From Euzebyaceae bacterium (lineage in GTDB: Bacteria; Actinomycetota; Nitriliruptoria; Euzebyales; Egibacteraceae): 15,757 bases of DNA. Each line of letters starts with the position of its first letter. Positions within the stretch are counted from its first letter, which is position 1. This document shows, in pieces, positions 6,783 through 15,757 of this stretch. Below the pieces are notes generated by a model, which worked only from the letters and a program-made list of their open reading frames with translations, did not search any database and was not told the origin of the DNA. The stretch is taken from NCBI GenBank assembly GCA_013698135.1, contig JACCVM010000075.1, positions 1-15,757 on the forward strand, written 5' to 3'. A program made the position numbers and the translations under genes.

Positions 6783-8090
6783 TCAGCGTGCGTCGGGGGC
6801 GGACTCCTCCAACTCCAGCCCCCGCGTCTCGGGCAGCCACAGGTAGGCGGGGGCCGTGAGGGCCACGGGCAGGCTGACCAGCACGGCCGCCGGCGCGAAG
6901 CTGGCGAAGGCGTCGGCCGCGATCCCGAAGGCCGTCAGGCCCGCCACCGCCCCGAGCGCCCCCGCGGCGGTCAGCCACCCGGCGGCCGTAGCGCGTTCCT
7001 CGGTGGGAAAGATCTCGGCCGACAGGGCGCCGATCGCGGGAGCGTAGGCGGAGCCGGCGACCAGCCCGGCGAGGTACCCGCCGATGGCTAGCCCGAGGCT
7101 GCCGGTGTAGGCGGCGATGCCGGCCAGGCCAACCACGACATGCATCGCCACACAGGTGGTACGCCGGCCCCACACATCGGCCGTCCAGCGGCCCGCCAGC
7201 AGCCCCAGCAGGCCCAAGGGCGCCGCGGCGAGCACGATGAAGAAGGTATCCGTCGGCGAGACGCCGAGGACGTTCTCGGCATAGGCGAAGACATAGCCGT
7301 TGACCGGACCGGTAACAAAGGTGGCCGCGAAGGCCAGCAGGCACAACAGGCCAAGGCGGGCTCGCAGCTGGCGGTGCACCACCCCCAGCCCCAGCCGGCT
7401 ACCGCCCGCGACGGCACGCAGCCGCGTGAACCGATCGGGCTCCTCCAGGAAACGGGCCGCCAGCGGCAGGCACAGCAGCGGCACGATCGACAGCGCGAAC
7501 AGCGTGCGGAAGCCCAGCGGCTGGCCGGTCAGCACGGGCACGGCCGCTCGCAACGCCGCGGGCAGCCCCGCGCCCAGCCCGTAGGCCGCGGTGAGCAACG
7601 CGATCGCCGCGGCGCGGTCGACTGCCCGCGTCTCCTCGGCGGCGATGACGCCGGCCACCGCGTTGGTCGCCGACAGCAGCGGGCGTCCGAGGGCGAACAA
7701 CGCGATAAAGACCCAGTATCCGGGCGACAGCGCCGCCAGGGCGGTCAAGCCCAGCCCGATTGCCGAGCAGCCGAGCAGCACCGACTTGCGGCCGCGGCGG
7801 TCGGCCAGCGCCGACAGCGGTAGGCCGCCCAACGCGGCCAGACGGATCAACCCGAGTCCCAGCCCCAGCGTGGTGGCCGACAATCCCAGCTCGGTGGCGA
7901 CCCCTCCGCCAGTGCCCTCGCCGAATGCCGTGGCCACGTCGCCGAGCGCGGTGAACACCCCGAACTGGGCGAAGCCCGAGGCAACGGACAGCGCGGCGGC
8001 AGCCAGGATCGCCGGATGGCGCCAGCCGTGAAGTCGCGGTCGGGCGACGGTCGCCGCTACGGTGGCGCCCTTCTGAGGCAGAGCAGGCAT
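6783..8090 (-). CDS. MFS transporter, sugar-porter-like
   Basis: Major facilitator permease with about 12 hydrophobic segments; 435 residues from ATG 8090. The cytoplasmic loop 2-3 signature appears as LSALADRRGRKSVLLG, a repeat-related motif as GRWTADVWGRR in the second half, and the C-terminus ends PETRGLELEE, the sugar-porter PETRG motif. A further FLEEPDRF motif sits in the central loop, as in sugar or aromatic-acid transporters. A GTG at 8120 would add ten residues (MPTLGYGGAS) with no ribosome site and no family match; I prefer ATG 8090, which has only a weak GGTGG upstream. The gene is divergent from glgX and its start lies inside a perfect 13-bp inverted repeat. The gluconokinase-like gene downstream suggests import of a sugar or sugar acid, but the substrate cannot be assigned from sequence. 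Confidence 0.82.
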   Translation of the reverse strand: MPALPQKGATVAATVARPRLHGWRHPAILAAAALSVASGFAQFGVFTALGDVATAFGEGTGGGVATELGLSATTLGLGLGLIRLAALGGLPLSALADRRGRKSVLLGCSAIGLGLTALAALSPGYWVFIALFALGRPLLSATNAVAGVIAAEETRAVDRAAAIALLTAAYGLGAGLPAALRAAVPVLTGQPLGFRTLFALSIVPLLCLPLAARFLEEPDRFTRLRAVAGGSRLGLGVVHRQLRARLGLLCLLAFAATFVTGPVNGYVFAYAENVLGVSPTDTFFIVLAAAPLGLLGLLAGRWTADVWGRRTTCVAMHVVVGLAGIAAYTGSLGLAIGGYLAGLVAGSAYAPAIGALSAEIFPTEERATAAGWLTAAGALGAVAGLTAFGIAADAFASFAPAAVLVSLPVALTAPAYLWLPETRGLELEESAPDAR

Positions 8091-8107
8091 CGAAGCGCCA
8101 CCGTAGC
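8056..8107. repeat. Perfect 13-bp inverted repeat in the MFS/glgX divergent region
   Basis: GCTACGGTGGCGC (8056-8068) and its exact reverse complement GCGCCACCGTAGC (8095-8107), separated by 26 bp. The preferred MFS start codon (8088-8090) lies in the spacer. Each arm contains TACGGT, a TAnnnT -10-like hexamer: one reads right towards glgX, the other reads left towards the MFS gene. No convincing -35 accompanies either. It is a candidate operator, face-to-face promoter pair or RNA hairpin. Confidence 0.7.
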
Positions 8108-8134
8108 CCAAGGTTGGCACGGCAAGCCGCGGAC

Positions 8135-8140
8135 AAGGAG
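8135..8140 (+). promoter_or_regulatory. Ribosome binding site of glgX/treX
   Basis: AAGGAG, 6 nt before TTG 8147. It is the best Shine-Dalgarno match in the region and decides the TTG start over the more upstream TTG at 8114, which has no such site. Confidence 0.75.
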
Positions 8141-8146
8141 CGACGG

Positions 8147-10256
<2,110 letters not shown>

Positions 10257-10273
<17 letters not shown>

Positions 10274-12875
10274 GCGCCCGATCGGCGCCACCTACCGGCT
10301 GCAGCTGACTCCCGACAGCGGCTTCGAGGCCGCCGCCGGCATCGTGGACTACCTGGCGTCGCTCGGCGCAACGCACCTGTACCTGTCGCCGATCCTCACC
10401 GCACGGCCTGGGTCCACGCACGGCTACGACGTGGTCGACCCGACGACGGTCTCTGAGGCGCTGGGCGGCGAGGACGGCTTGCGTCGCCTGGCCGAGACGG
10501 CCCATGAGGCGGGCCTGGGCCTGGTGGTGGACATCGTGCCGAACCATCTCGGCATCGGGCCGGACAACCGGCTGTGGGAGCTGTTGCTGGCCGAGGGCCA
10601 GGGCGGCGAGGGCGCGCGCTTCTTCGACGTGGACTGGTCGCCGTCGCTGCCCGGTGCCGAGGGCAAGGTGATCCTGCCGGTGCTCGGCGACCAGTACGGG
10701 GCGGTGCTGCTCGCCGGCGAACTGCGCCTGGTTATCGAGGACGGGCCGGTCCGGCTGCGCTATCACGACCACAGCTTTCCCCTGTCGCCGGAGACGCGCG
10801 AGGCGCTGGGGCGCAGCGGCGGCGTCGACGCGCTCAACGGCATCCCCGGGCGACTCGAGACCTGGACCCGGATGCATGCCCTGCTGGAGGACCAGCACTA
10901 CCGGCTGGTGTGGTGGCGGATCGGTGACGCGGCGGTCAACTACCGGCGGTTCTTTGCCATTAACGAGCTGGCCGGCGTCCGGGTCGAGGACGAGGCCGTC
11001 TTCGACCACACCCACGGCACGATCCTGCGGCTGGTCGACGAGGGTGTCATCGACGGGTTGCGCGTCGACCACCCGGACGGCCTGCGCGACCCCGCCCGCT
11101 ACTTCCAGCGCCTGGCCGAGCGTAGCGGTGGCGTGTGGACGGTGGCCGAGAAGATCCTGCACAGTCCGGACCCCGACCACCCCGAAGCACTGCCCGACTG
11201 GCCGGTGGCGGGGACCACCGGCTACGACTTCTGCAACGACGTCCTCGGCCTGTTCGTCGACCCTGCCGCCGAGGAGCGCTTCACCGAGTTGGACGCCCCG
11301 CCCGACGACGACGAGGACGACGACGACGGCGGGCTGGAGTTGGACGAGCTCGTCGCACTGCACTACCGGTTACTCATCCGCGTCGCCAAGCTCGACGTCC
11401 TCGACGCGGATCTCGCCTCCGACTTTCGCCGGCTCACTCGGCTGCTGTGGGCACTGGCGCAGGAGCATCCGGAGGCCCGCGACGTGACCCAAGGGCACTG
11501 CGGGCTGGCCGTCGCGGGCGTCCTCACCTCCCTGTCGGTGTACCGGACGTACGTGGATCCGGTCAGCGGTGCCGCGCACGACGCCGACGAGCGGGTGCTC
11601 GATAAGGCCTTCGCCGGGGCCCGCGAACGTGACGATGGCGTCCCCCAGGCGCTGGAAAAGCTCCTGCGACGGCTGCTGGCGGGACGCGCCAGTTCGAGCC
11701 CCGCGCACCTGGACTTTTTGGCCCGCTTCCAGCAGCTGTCCAGCGCGGTGATGGCCAAGGGCGTGGAGGACACCGCCTTCTATCGCCACCGACGGCTGCT
11801 GGCGCTCAACGAGGTCGGGGGTGACCCGGGCCGCTTCGGCATTGACGTCGACACCTTCCACGCGGCGAATGCCGCCCGTGCGGGGCGTCATCCGGGTGGG
11901 ATGCTGACGACTGCCACCCATGACACCAAGCGCGGCGAGGACGTCCGGCTGCGCATGGCGGCCCTGACCGAGCTGCCCGACCGCTGGGAGGCCGCGCTGC
12001 ACCGTTGGCAGGACTGGTCGGAGCTGGATGCCGACGACAGCCAACTGGTGCTGCAGACGATGATCGGGATCTGGCCGCTGGCCGAGTCCGGCAATCAGAG
12101 CGGGCAACTGGCCGAGCGGCTGCAGGCCTACATCGTCAAGGCGCTGCGCGAGGCCGGTGAGGGCACGTCATGGGTCGACCCGAGCGACGAGTACGAATCC
12201 GAGGTCACCGGATTCATCGCGCGGGCGCTGGGAGACCCGGTGTTCGGTGCGGAGATGGGCGCGCTGGCGAGCGCGGCCAACGAGATCGCGATGGTGTCGG
12301 GACTTGCCCAGGTGCTGTTGCGGTGCACCGCGCCTGGTGTGCCCGACACCTATCAGGGCAACGAGCTATGGGACGACAGCCTGGTCGATCCCGACAACCG
12401 CCGGCCGATCGACTTCCAGGCCCGCCGGCGGCTCGTAGCCGAGCTGGACGCCGGCGGCGCCGATCCCGAAGGGCTGTGGGCGTCGCGCCGCGACGGCCGG
12501 ATCAAGCTGTGGGTCCTGTCGCGGGCGCTGCGCACGCGCCGGCAGCACCCGGGGTTCTTCGGCGCGGACGCCGGCTACCGCCCGCTGGAGGCGTCCGGGC
12601 AGTGTGCCGACCATCTCGTGGCCTTCGCTCGGACCGACGCCGCCGGCAACCCCGGGATCGTGGCCGTCACACCGAGGCTGCCGGGAGCCGTCATGGCCCG
12701 GGATCTGCGCGCACCGCTCGGGAAGATCTATGGCGACACCACGCTGGAGCTGCCGCAGGGCATCTGGGACGACGTGCTGACCGGCCATCGCGGCCACGGA
12801 GGCGGCGAATTGGTGATGGCCGACGCCTTGGCCAGACTGCCGGTCGCCCTGCTCGTTCGGCGCGCGCCCGGCTGA
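10257..12875 (+). CDS. treY: Malto-oligosyltrehalose synthase TreY
   Basis: Intramolecular transglucosylase (GH13_26) that converts the reducing-end alpha-1,4 bond of maltooligosaccharides to alpha,alpha-1,1, making maltooligosyltrehalose for TreZ. It has 872 residues, longer than the usual ~720-830. Motifs in order: TYRLQLTPDSGFEAA, YLSPILTARPGSTHGYDVVDP, VVDIVPNHLG (region I), GLRVDHPDGLRDP with nucleophile Asp271, WTVAEKIL with acid/base Glu298, GTTGYDF, ATHDTKRGEDVR with Asp556 (region IV), and near the end PDTYQGNELWDDSLVDPDNRRPID, diagnostic for TreY. An acidic run of eight Asp/Glu (residues 350-357, near-pure GAC codons) interrupts the region after GTTGYDF. ATG 10266 (MTERPIGATYR) is an equally likely start, giving an 8-bp overlap with glgX; neither start has a clear ribosome site, consistent with coupling. 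Confidence 0.94.
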
Positions 12876-12891
12876 CACGGGCAGCGCGGGC

Positions 12892-12920
12892 TGGACCAGA
12901 ATGACTAGTCCTGCTACGGT
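12892..12920 (+). promoter_or_regulatory. Putative sigma-70-type promoter of the CHAP gene
   Basis: TGGACC (12892-12897, 4/6 to TTGACA) and TACGGT (12915-12920, a TAnnnT -10) are separated by 17 bp. Transcription would begin near 12927, about 29 nt before ATG 12956. The same GCTACGGT octamer (12913-12920) occurs in both arms of the 8056-8107 inverted repeat. This is a pattern match only. Confidence 0.4.
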
Positions 12921-12955
12921 CCTGCGCGCCCTCCGTCCCCGGACATCGAGCAACC

Positions 12956-13699
12956 ATGTCTGCCCTGTGCCGTCTCGCCGTGCTGCCGGTCACCATCGCT
13001 GTGGTGCTGGGCGGCGCCTCGGCCGCGACGGCCGCCCCAGTCAAGGCGACGGTCGACACCGCCGGCCACAAGGTGAGCATGCGTGACCGGCAGGCGACGA
13101 GGGCAACACGGATGGGCCGGCGCGCGGACGGGCGGAGGGCAACGCTGCGCTGTGTGCGTCGAGGGTCGATGGTCGACGGCAACGTGCGTCGTACCGATCG
13201 CTGGTACAAGCTGCGCAACGGCGCCTGGGTGCCCGGGGCGCAGCTGCGCCTGCCCAAGGCCGCCGCCAAGCTGCCCATCTGCCGGAAGGTGCCTTTCGGC
13301 GACGACTACTTCTACCGCAGCCGTCCGGTTGGCAGGATCGACGCCTGGCGGTTCTACAGCCGCTACTGCACGTCATTCGCGGCCTGGCGCGCCAACCAGA
13401 TTGGGCCGAAGTTCTCCAACTTCTCCCACGGCCAGCATTACAGCAACGCCGAGAACTGGGACAACGCCGCTCGGGCGGCAGGCATCCCGGTCAACCGCAG
13501 GCCCCGCCGAGGCGCCATCGCCCAGTGGGACCCGGGCGTCAACGGGGCCAGCTACGCCGGGCACGTCGGCTTCGTGCGCCGGGTGTTTCGGAACGGCGAC
13601 GTGCTGATCGAGGAGTACAACTGGACCACCGCGCGCGGTTACGGCAGGCGACGCGTATCCGCGCGCCAGATCAGCCACTTCATCCACTTCGGGCGTTGA
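12956..13699 (+). CDS. Secreted SH3-like + CHAP domain protein (putative peptidoglycan amidase/endopeptidase)
   Basis: Exported 247-residue, strongly basic protein. An N-terminal signal peptide (about 1-27, hydrophobic core LAVLPVTIAVVLGG, likely cut near ATAA-PV) is followed by an Arg-rich linker. A degenerate bacterial SH3-like module comes next (about 63-100: LRCVRRGSMVDGN ... DRWYKLRNGAWV). The C-terminal CHAP (NlpC/P60-like) domain has the catalytic Cys138 in SRYCTSFAAWR, His203 in YAGHVGFVRRV, and the polar third residue in LIEEYNW (Glu219/220, Asn222). NAENWDNAARAAG and GAIAQWDPG are also standard CHAP motifs. CHAP domains cleave peptidoglycan amide bonds, so it may act in wall remodelling or as a secreted lysin. 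It has its own candidate promoter, is preceded by treY, and overlaps the convergent DedA gene by 20 bp at the stop. The upstream ribosome site is weak. Confidence 0.82.
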   Translation: MSALCRLAVLPVTIAVVLGGASAATAAPVKATVDTAGHKVSMRDRQATRATRMGRRADGRRATLRCVRRGSMVDGNVRRTDRWYKLRNGAWVPGAQLRLPKAAAKLPICRKVPFGDDYFYRSRPVGRIDAWRFYSRYCTSFAAWRANQIGPKFSNFSHGQHYSNAENWDNAARAAGIPVNRRPRRGAIAQWDPGVNGASYAGHVGFVRRVFRNGDVLIEEYNWTTARGYGRRRVSARQISHFIHFGR

Positions 13700-14294
13700 C
13701 CCGGCGCGTCCGTTGCCGTCGCAACCACCACAACGCGACGGCGACGAGCGCGACGCCCAGCACGATCACGACCACGTCGGAGACTCGAGTGACCGTGTCA
13801 CCGACGCGGTCGTAGTTCTCACCGAACGCGGCGCCGAGGCCGATCAGCAGGGCGTTCCACAGCGCAGATCCGGCGGCGGTCAGCAGCAGGAAGCGCAGGA
13901 TCGGCATCTCGCTGGTGCCGGCCGGCACCGAAACGATGCTGCGGGCGAGCGGGACCATCCGCGCGAAGAAGACGATCTTGGGACCGTGGCGGTCGAACCA
14001 GTCGTCGGCGCGATCCAGGTCCTGCTCGGACATCCGGAACAGGTGACCGTGGCGCAGCAGCACGGCCCTTCCACCCCAGCGCCCGATCGCGTACAGCAGG
14101 ATCGCCCCGACGGTCGACCCGGCGGTCGAGGCCGCGAGCGCCGTAACGGGGTTGAGCTGCCCGCGCGCGACCAGGAATCCGGCCAGCGGCAGCACGGCCT
14201 CGGAGGGGATCGGCGGGAACAGGTTCTCCACCAGCATCACCAGCGCGAGGCCCCATGCGCCGCCGGTCCGCACCAGATCCGTCACCCATTCCAT
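13680..14294 (-). CDS. DedA/SNARE-associated family membrane protein
   Basis: Integral membrane protein of the DedA family (VTT/SNARE-assoc domain), whose members are linked to undecaprenyl-phosphate or phospholipid translocation and envelope homeostasis. From ATG 14294 it has 204 residues, the typical length. Motifs: ENLFPPIPSEAVLPLAGF near the N-terminus, GSTVGAILLYAIGRWGG, then DRHGPKIVFFARMVPLARS and VSVPAGTSEMP, the conserved ARxxPxxRSxxSxPAG block, followed by FLLLTAAGSALWN and a C-terminal helix ending in a basic tail. An upstream in-frame start at 14384 adds 30 residues without family similarity. ATG 14294 has no ribosome site but TACCAT lies 7 nt before it, so the message may be leaderless. 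It shares 20 bp with the convergent CHAP gene. It is downstream of the MazF-like gene on the same strand, separated by 126 bp holding no recognisable element. Confidence 0.85.
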   Translation of the reverse strand: MEWVTDLVRTGGAWGLALVMLVENLFPPIPSEAVLPLAGFLVARGQLNPVTALAASTAGSTVGAILLYAIGRWGGRAVLLRHGHLFRMSEQDLDRADDWFDRHGPKIVFFARMVPLARSIVSVPAGTSEMPILRFLLLTAAGSALWNALLIGLGAAFGENYDRVGDTVTRVSDVVVIVLGVALVAVALWWLRRQRTRRVNARSG

Positions 14295-14420
14295 GCGCAG
14301 GATGGTAGACGGCACCCGCGACCCCCCACCCGGCCGACCGGCCTTACCGTTGGGCCAGGCCTGCCACAACCCGACCGCCGTCAAGCAAGTGTCCTCGCCT
14401 GCGTCAACCTCGGCAGGCAG

Positions 14421-14738
14421 TCAGCACCCCGCGGCGAACCGGTACGCCTCACGGACCTCGGCAAGCCGGGTTGGGCGGCAGCGCCGTGATGTGTTCGACG
14501 AAGGCGCTGTGAGCCAGTGTGAACGTGTTGTGGAAGTTGGCCGCACACTCGCGCGGCATGCCGTCTGCAGGGCCGATCCCCACTTCGGTGGGTATGCCGC
14601 GCGCGCTCGTGGTGACCGCGCGACGAGCACCGCGGTCAACCGCGCGATGAACCGCTCCCTTGTCAGTACCAGGACCGGTCGCCGCTTGTCACCCGGGACA
14701 TCAGCCCACCACAGATCGCCGTGGTGCACGGCGGGCAT
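14421..14738 (-). pseudogene. MazF/PemK-like toxin gene with compensating frameshifts
   Basis: An open frame of 105 codons. Its N-terminus (MPAVHHGDLWWADVPGDKRRPVLVLTRERF) matches the MazF/PemK mRNA-interferase start, and its C-terminus (LAEVREAYRFAAGC) matches the MazF end. The central part in this frame resembles nothing. In another frame the same bases read VTTSARGIPTEVGIGPADG, then MPRECAANFHNT, then SAFVEHITALPP, which is the expected MazF core (RGIPTEV, GP-x-DG-x-PR). So one base appears missing near 14616-14617 (CC on the + strand where CCC would restore the frame) and one extra near 14471-14472. No stop intervenes, so the ORF looks intact. It may be an inactivated gene or carry sequencing errors. 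Its ATG overlaps the treZ stop by one base (TAATG). No antitoxin gene is visible beside it. Confidence 0.78.
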
Positions 14739-15757
14739 TATCCCTCGTCCCGGGGCAGCCCTGACAGATCAGGGACCACCTCGCCGGGAAGCTCGTCGTC
14801 GGGATGAGCCTCGAGCCAGCGACGCTCGAGTTCCCGCTCCATGAGGGCTGTTTGGGAGTCAGCCCACAGTGATGCCGAGCGGGGTGACACCAGCAGGACT
14901 TGCTCACCCTCGGGTGTGGTGGCGCCCGTGTCCAGCAGCCGCCGCCAGCGCCCGTCGGGTAGCGGCAGTTGGCGGATGTCGGACCCGAGGTTGGCGACGA
15001 CGAGCACAGCGCTACCGCCGTCGTCGCGGCGCAGCAGGGCCAGTAACTCGTCGTCGACGGTCACCACCGCGACGAGGTCGCGGCGGCCGTTGCCCAGCGC
15101 CGGCTGGCTGCGTCGCAGCGTCAGCAGTTGCTGCCACAGCTCGCGCCAGGCCTCGCCCGCCGGCGTCGCCGCCTTGGCCCAGTCCACTCGGCTGCGCTCC
15201 ACGGTTTCCGGGTCCTGCGGGTCAGGGACAGCGCCGGCCTCCCCGAACGAGGCGAAGGCGGCGAACTCCTCGCGCCGGCCCGTGCGGACCGCTTCGGCGA
15301 GCGCCGGCTCGGGATGGCTGGTGAAGAACTGGAACGGATTGGTCTCGCCGTGCTCCTCGCCCATGAACAGCATCGGCGTTGTCGGCGAGGCGCACAGCAG
15401 CACGGCCGCGACCTTGGCCAGCTCGGCGCCGACCAGGCTGACCAACCGCTCCCCGGCGGCGCGGTTGCCGATCTGGTCGTGGTTCTGGATACAGGTGACC
15501 AGCCGGTGCCCGGGCGTCACCCCGAGCGGCGCGCCCACCGTCCGCTTGCGGTGCACCGAGTAGCGGCCGTCGTACAAGAAGCCGCGCCGGTAGGCCTCGG
15601 CGACGTCGGGAAGGCCGGCGTAGTCCAGGTAGTAGCCGTCGCGCTCGCCGGTGACCGCGGTGTGGATCGTGTGGTGCAAGTCGTCGGCCCACTGGGCGTC
15701 CATGCCGGCGCCACCGGCGCTACGCGGGCTGATGGTCAGCGGGTCGCAGCGGTCGCT
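14738..15757 (-). CDS. treZ: Malto-oligosyltrehalose trehalohydrolase TreZ, C-terminal part
   Basis: GH13_10 hydrolase that frees trehalose from maltooligosyltrehalose, the last step of the TreXYZ route. The gene runs off the right edge; 339 C-terminal residues plus TAA are visible. The frame is open to the last base and begins SDRCDPLTISPRSAGG, which in the family follows directly after the catalytic Glu of region III, so the cut falls just after the acid/base. GMDAQWADDLHHTIH, GDGYYLDYAG-like sequence, the long NHDQIGNR (region IV with the transition-state Asp), LFMGEEHGETNPFQFFTSH and VDW are TreZ signatures. A C-terminal beta domain follows. It is on the opposite strand from treY and points at it. 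Its stop overlaps the MazF-like start. The nucleophile region and N-terminal domain are outside the window. Confidence 0.93.
   Translation of the reverse strand, partial: SDRCDPLTISPRSAGGAGMDAQWADDLHHTIHTAVTGERDGYYLDYAGLPDVAEAYRRGFLYDGRYSVHRKRTVGAPLGVTPGHRLVTCIQNHDQIGNRAAGERLVSLVGAELAKVAAVLLCASPTTPMLFMGEEHGETNPFQFFTSHPEPALAEAVRTGRREEFAAFASFGEAGAVPDPQDPETVERSRVDWAKAATPAGEAWRELWQQLLTLRRSQPALGNGRRDLVAVVTVDDELLALLRRDDGGSAVLVVANLGSDIRQLPLPDGRWRRLLDTGATTPEGEQVLLVSPRSASLWADSQTALMERELERRWLEAHPDDELPGEVVPDLSGLPRDEG

Noticed and set aside
5015..6859. 614-codon + strand open frame antisense to the gluconokinase
   Set aside because: It has Gln/Arg/Gly/His-rich composition with no family motifs. The opposite strand has a complete FGGY kinase, so this is a shadow frame caused by high GC.
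8114..8146. Upstream TTG for glgX and GTG 8120 for the MFS gene
   Set aside because: Neither has a ribosome site at a workable distance. Family alignment favours TTG 8147 and ATG 8090.
12866..12882. Hairpin GCCCG / CGGGC across the treY stop as a terminator
   Set aside because: The stem is only 5 bp with a 7-nt loop and no T-run. Short GC dyads like this are expected by chance in such GC-rich DNA.
14341..14357. tRNA-like D-arm sequence (TGGCCCAACGGTAAGGC on the - strand)
   Set aside because: No T-arm GGTTCRA motif, anticodon stem or matching acceptor stem follows, so no tRNA can be folded here.

Overview
The window is very GC-rich, with strong G/C preference at third codon positions and several GTG/TTG starts. 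It carries a PimB'-type phosphatidylinositol-mannoside mannosyltransferase, TreX/TreY/TreZ enzymes and a CHAP-domain secreted protein, which together point to an actinomycete-type high-GC Gram-positive (Actinomycetota). No marker here fixes the genus.

Layout. (1) 1-1497, + strand: the 3' end of a membrane Ste24/M48-type protease, then a GT4 mannosyltransferase resembling PimB'. (2) 1567-2580, +: a YhdH/AcuI-type zinc-independent MDR oxidoreductase, ending 10 bp from the tail of the next block. (3) 2591-8090, - strand, read right to left: an MFS sugar-type transporter, an FGGY gluconokinase, an ABC ATPase and its ABC-2 permease. The ATPase and permease overlap by ATGA. The ATPase is preceded by a 14-bp tandem repeat that forms two five-codon minigenes chained by ATGA overlaps. 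(4) 8147-12875, +: glgX/treX and treY, overlapping. (5) 12956-14738: a secreted SH3-like + CHAP protein (+), a DedA membrane protein (-) and a MazF-like toxin (-). (6) 14738-15757, -: the C-terminal part of treZ, whose 5' end lies beyond the window.

How the genes fit. TreX debranches glycogen-like glucan, TreY turns the reducing end into a trehalosyl unit, and TreZ releases trehalose, so the right half is a glycogen-to-trehalose locus. It is rearranged: treXY and treZ face each other around a three-gene insert instead of forming one operon. The MFS/gluconokinase pair looks like sugar or sugar-acid uptake plus phosphorylation. The ABC-2 pair is an exporter of unknown substrate.

The most interesting points are: a MazF-like gene whose middle ~49 codons read in the wrong frame because of two compensating one-base shifts; its one-base overlap with treZ and lack of a visible antitoxin; the chained minigenes before the ABC ATPase; and a perfect 13-bp inverted repeat around the MFS start in the divergent MFS/glgX region. 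I do not see a complete new multi-gene system.
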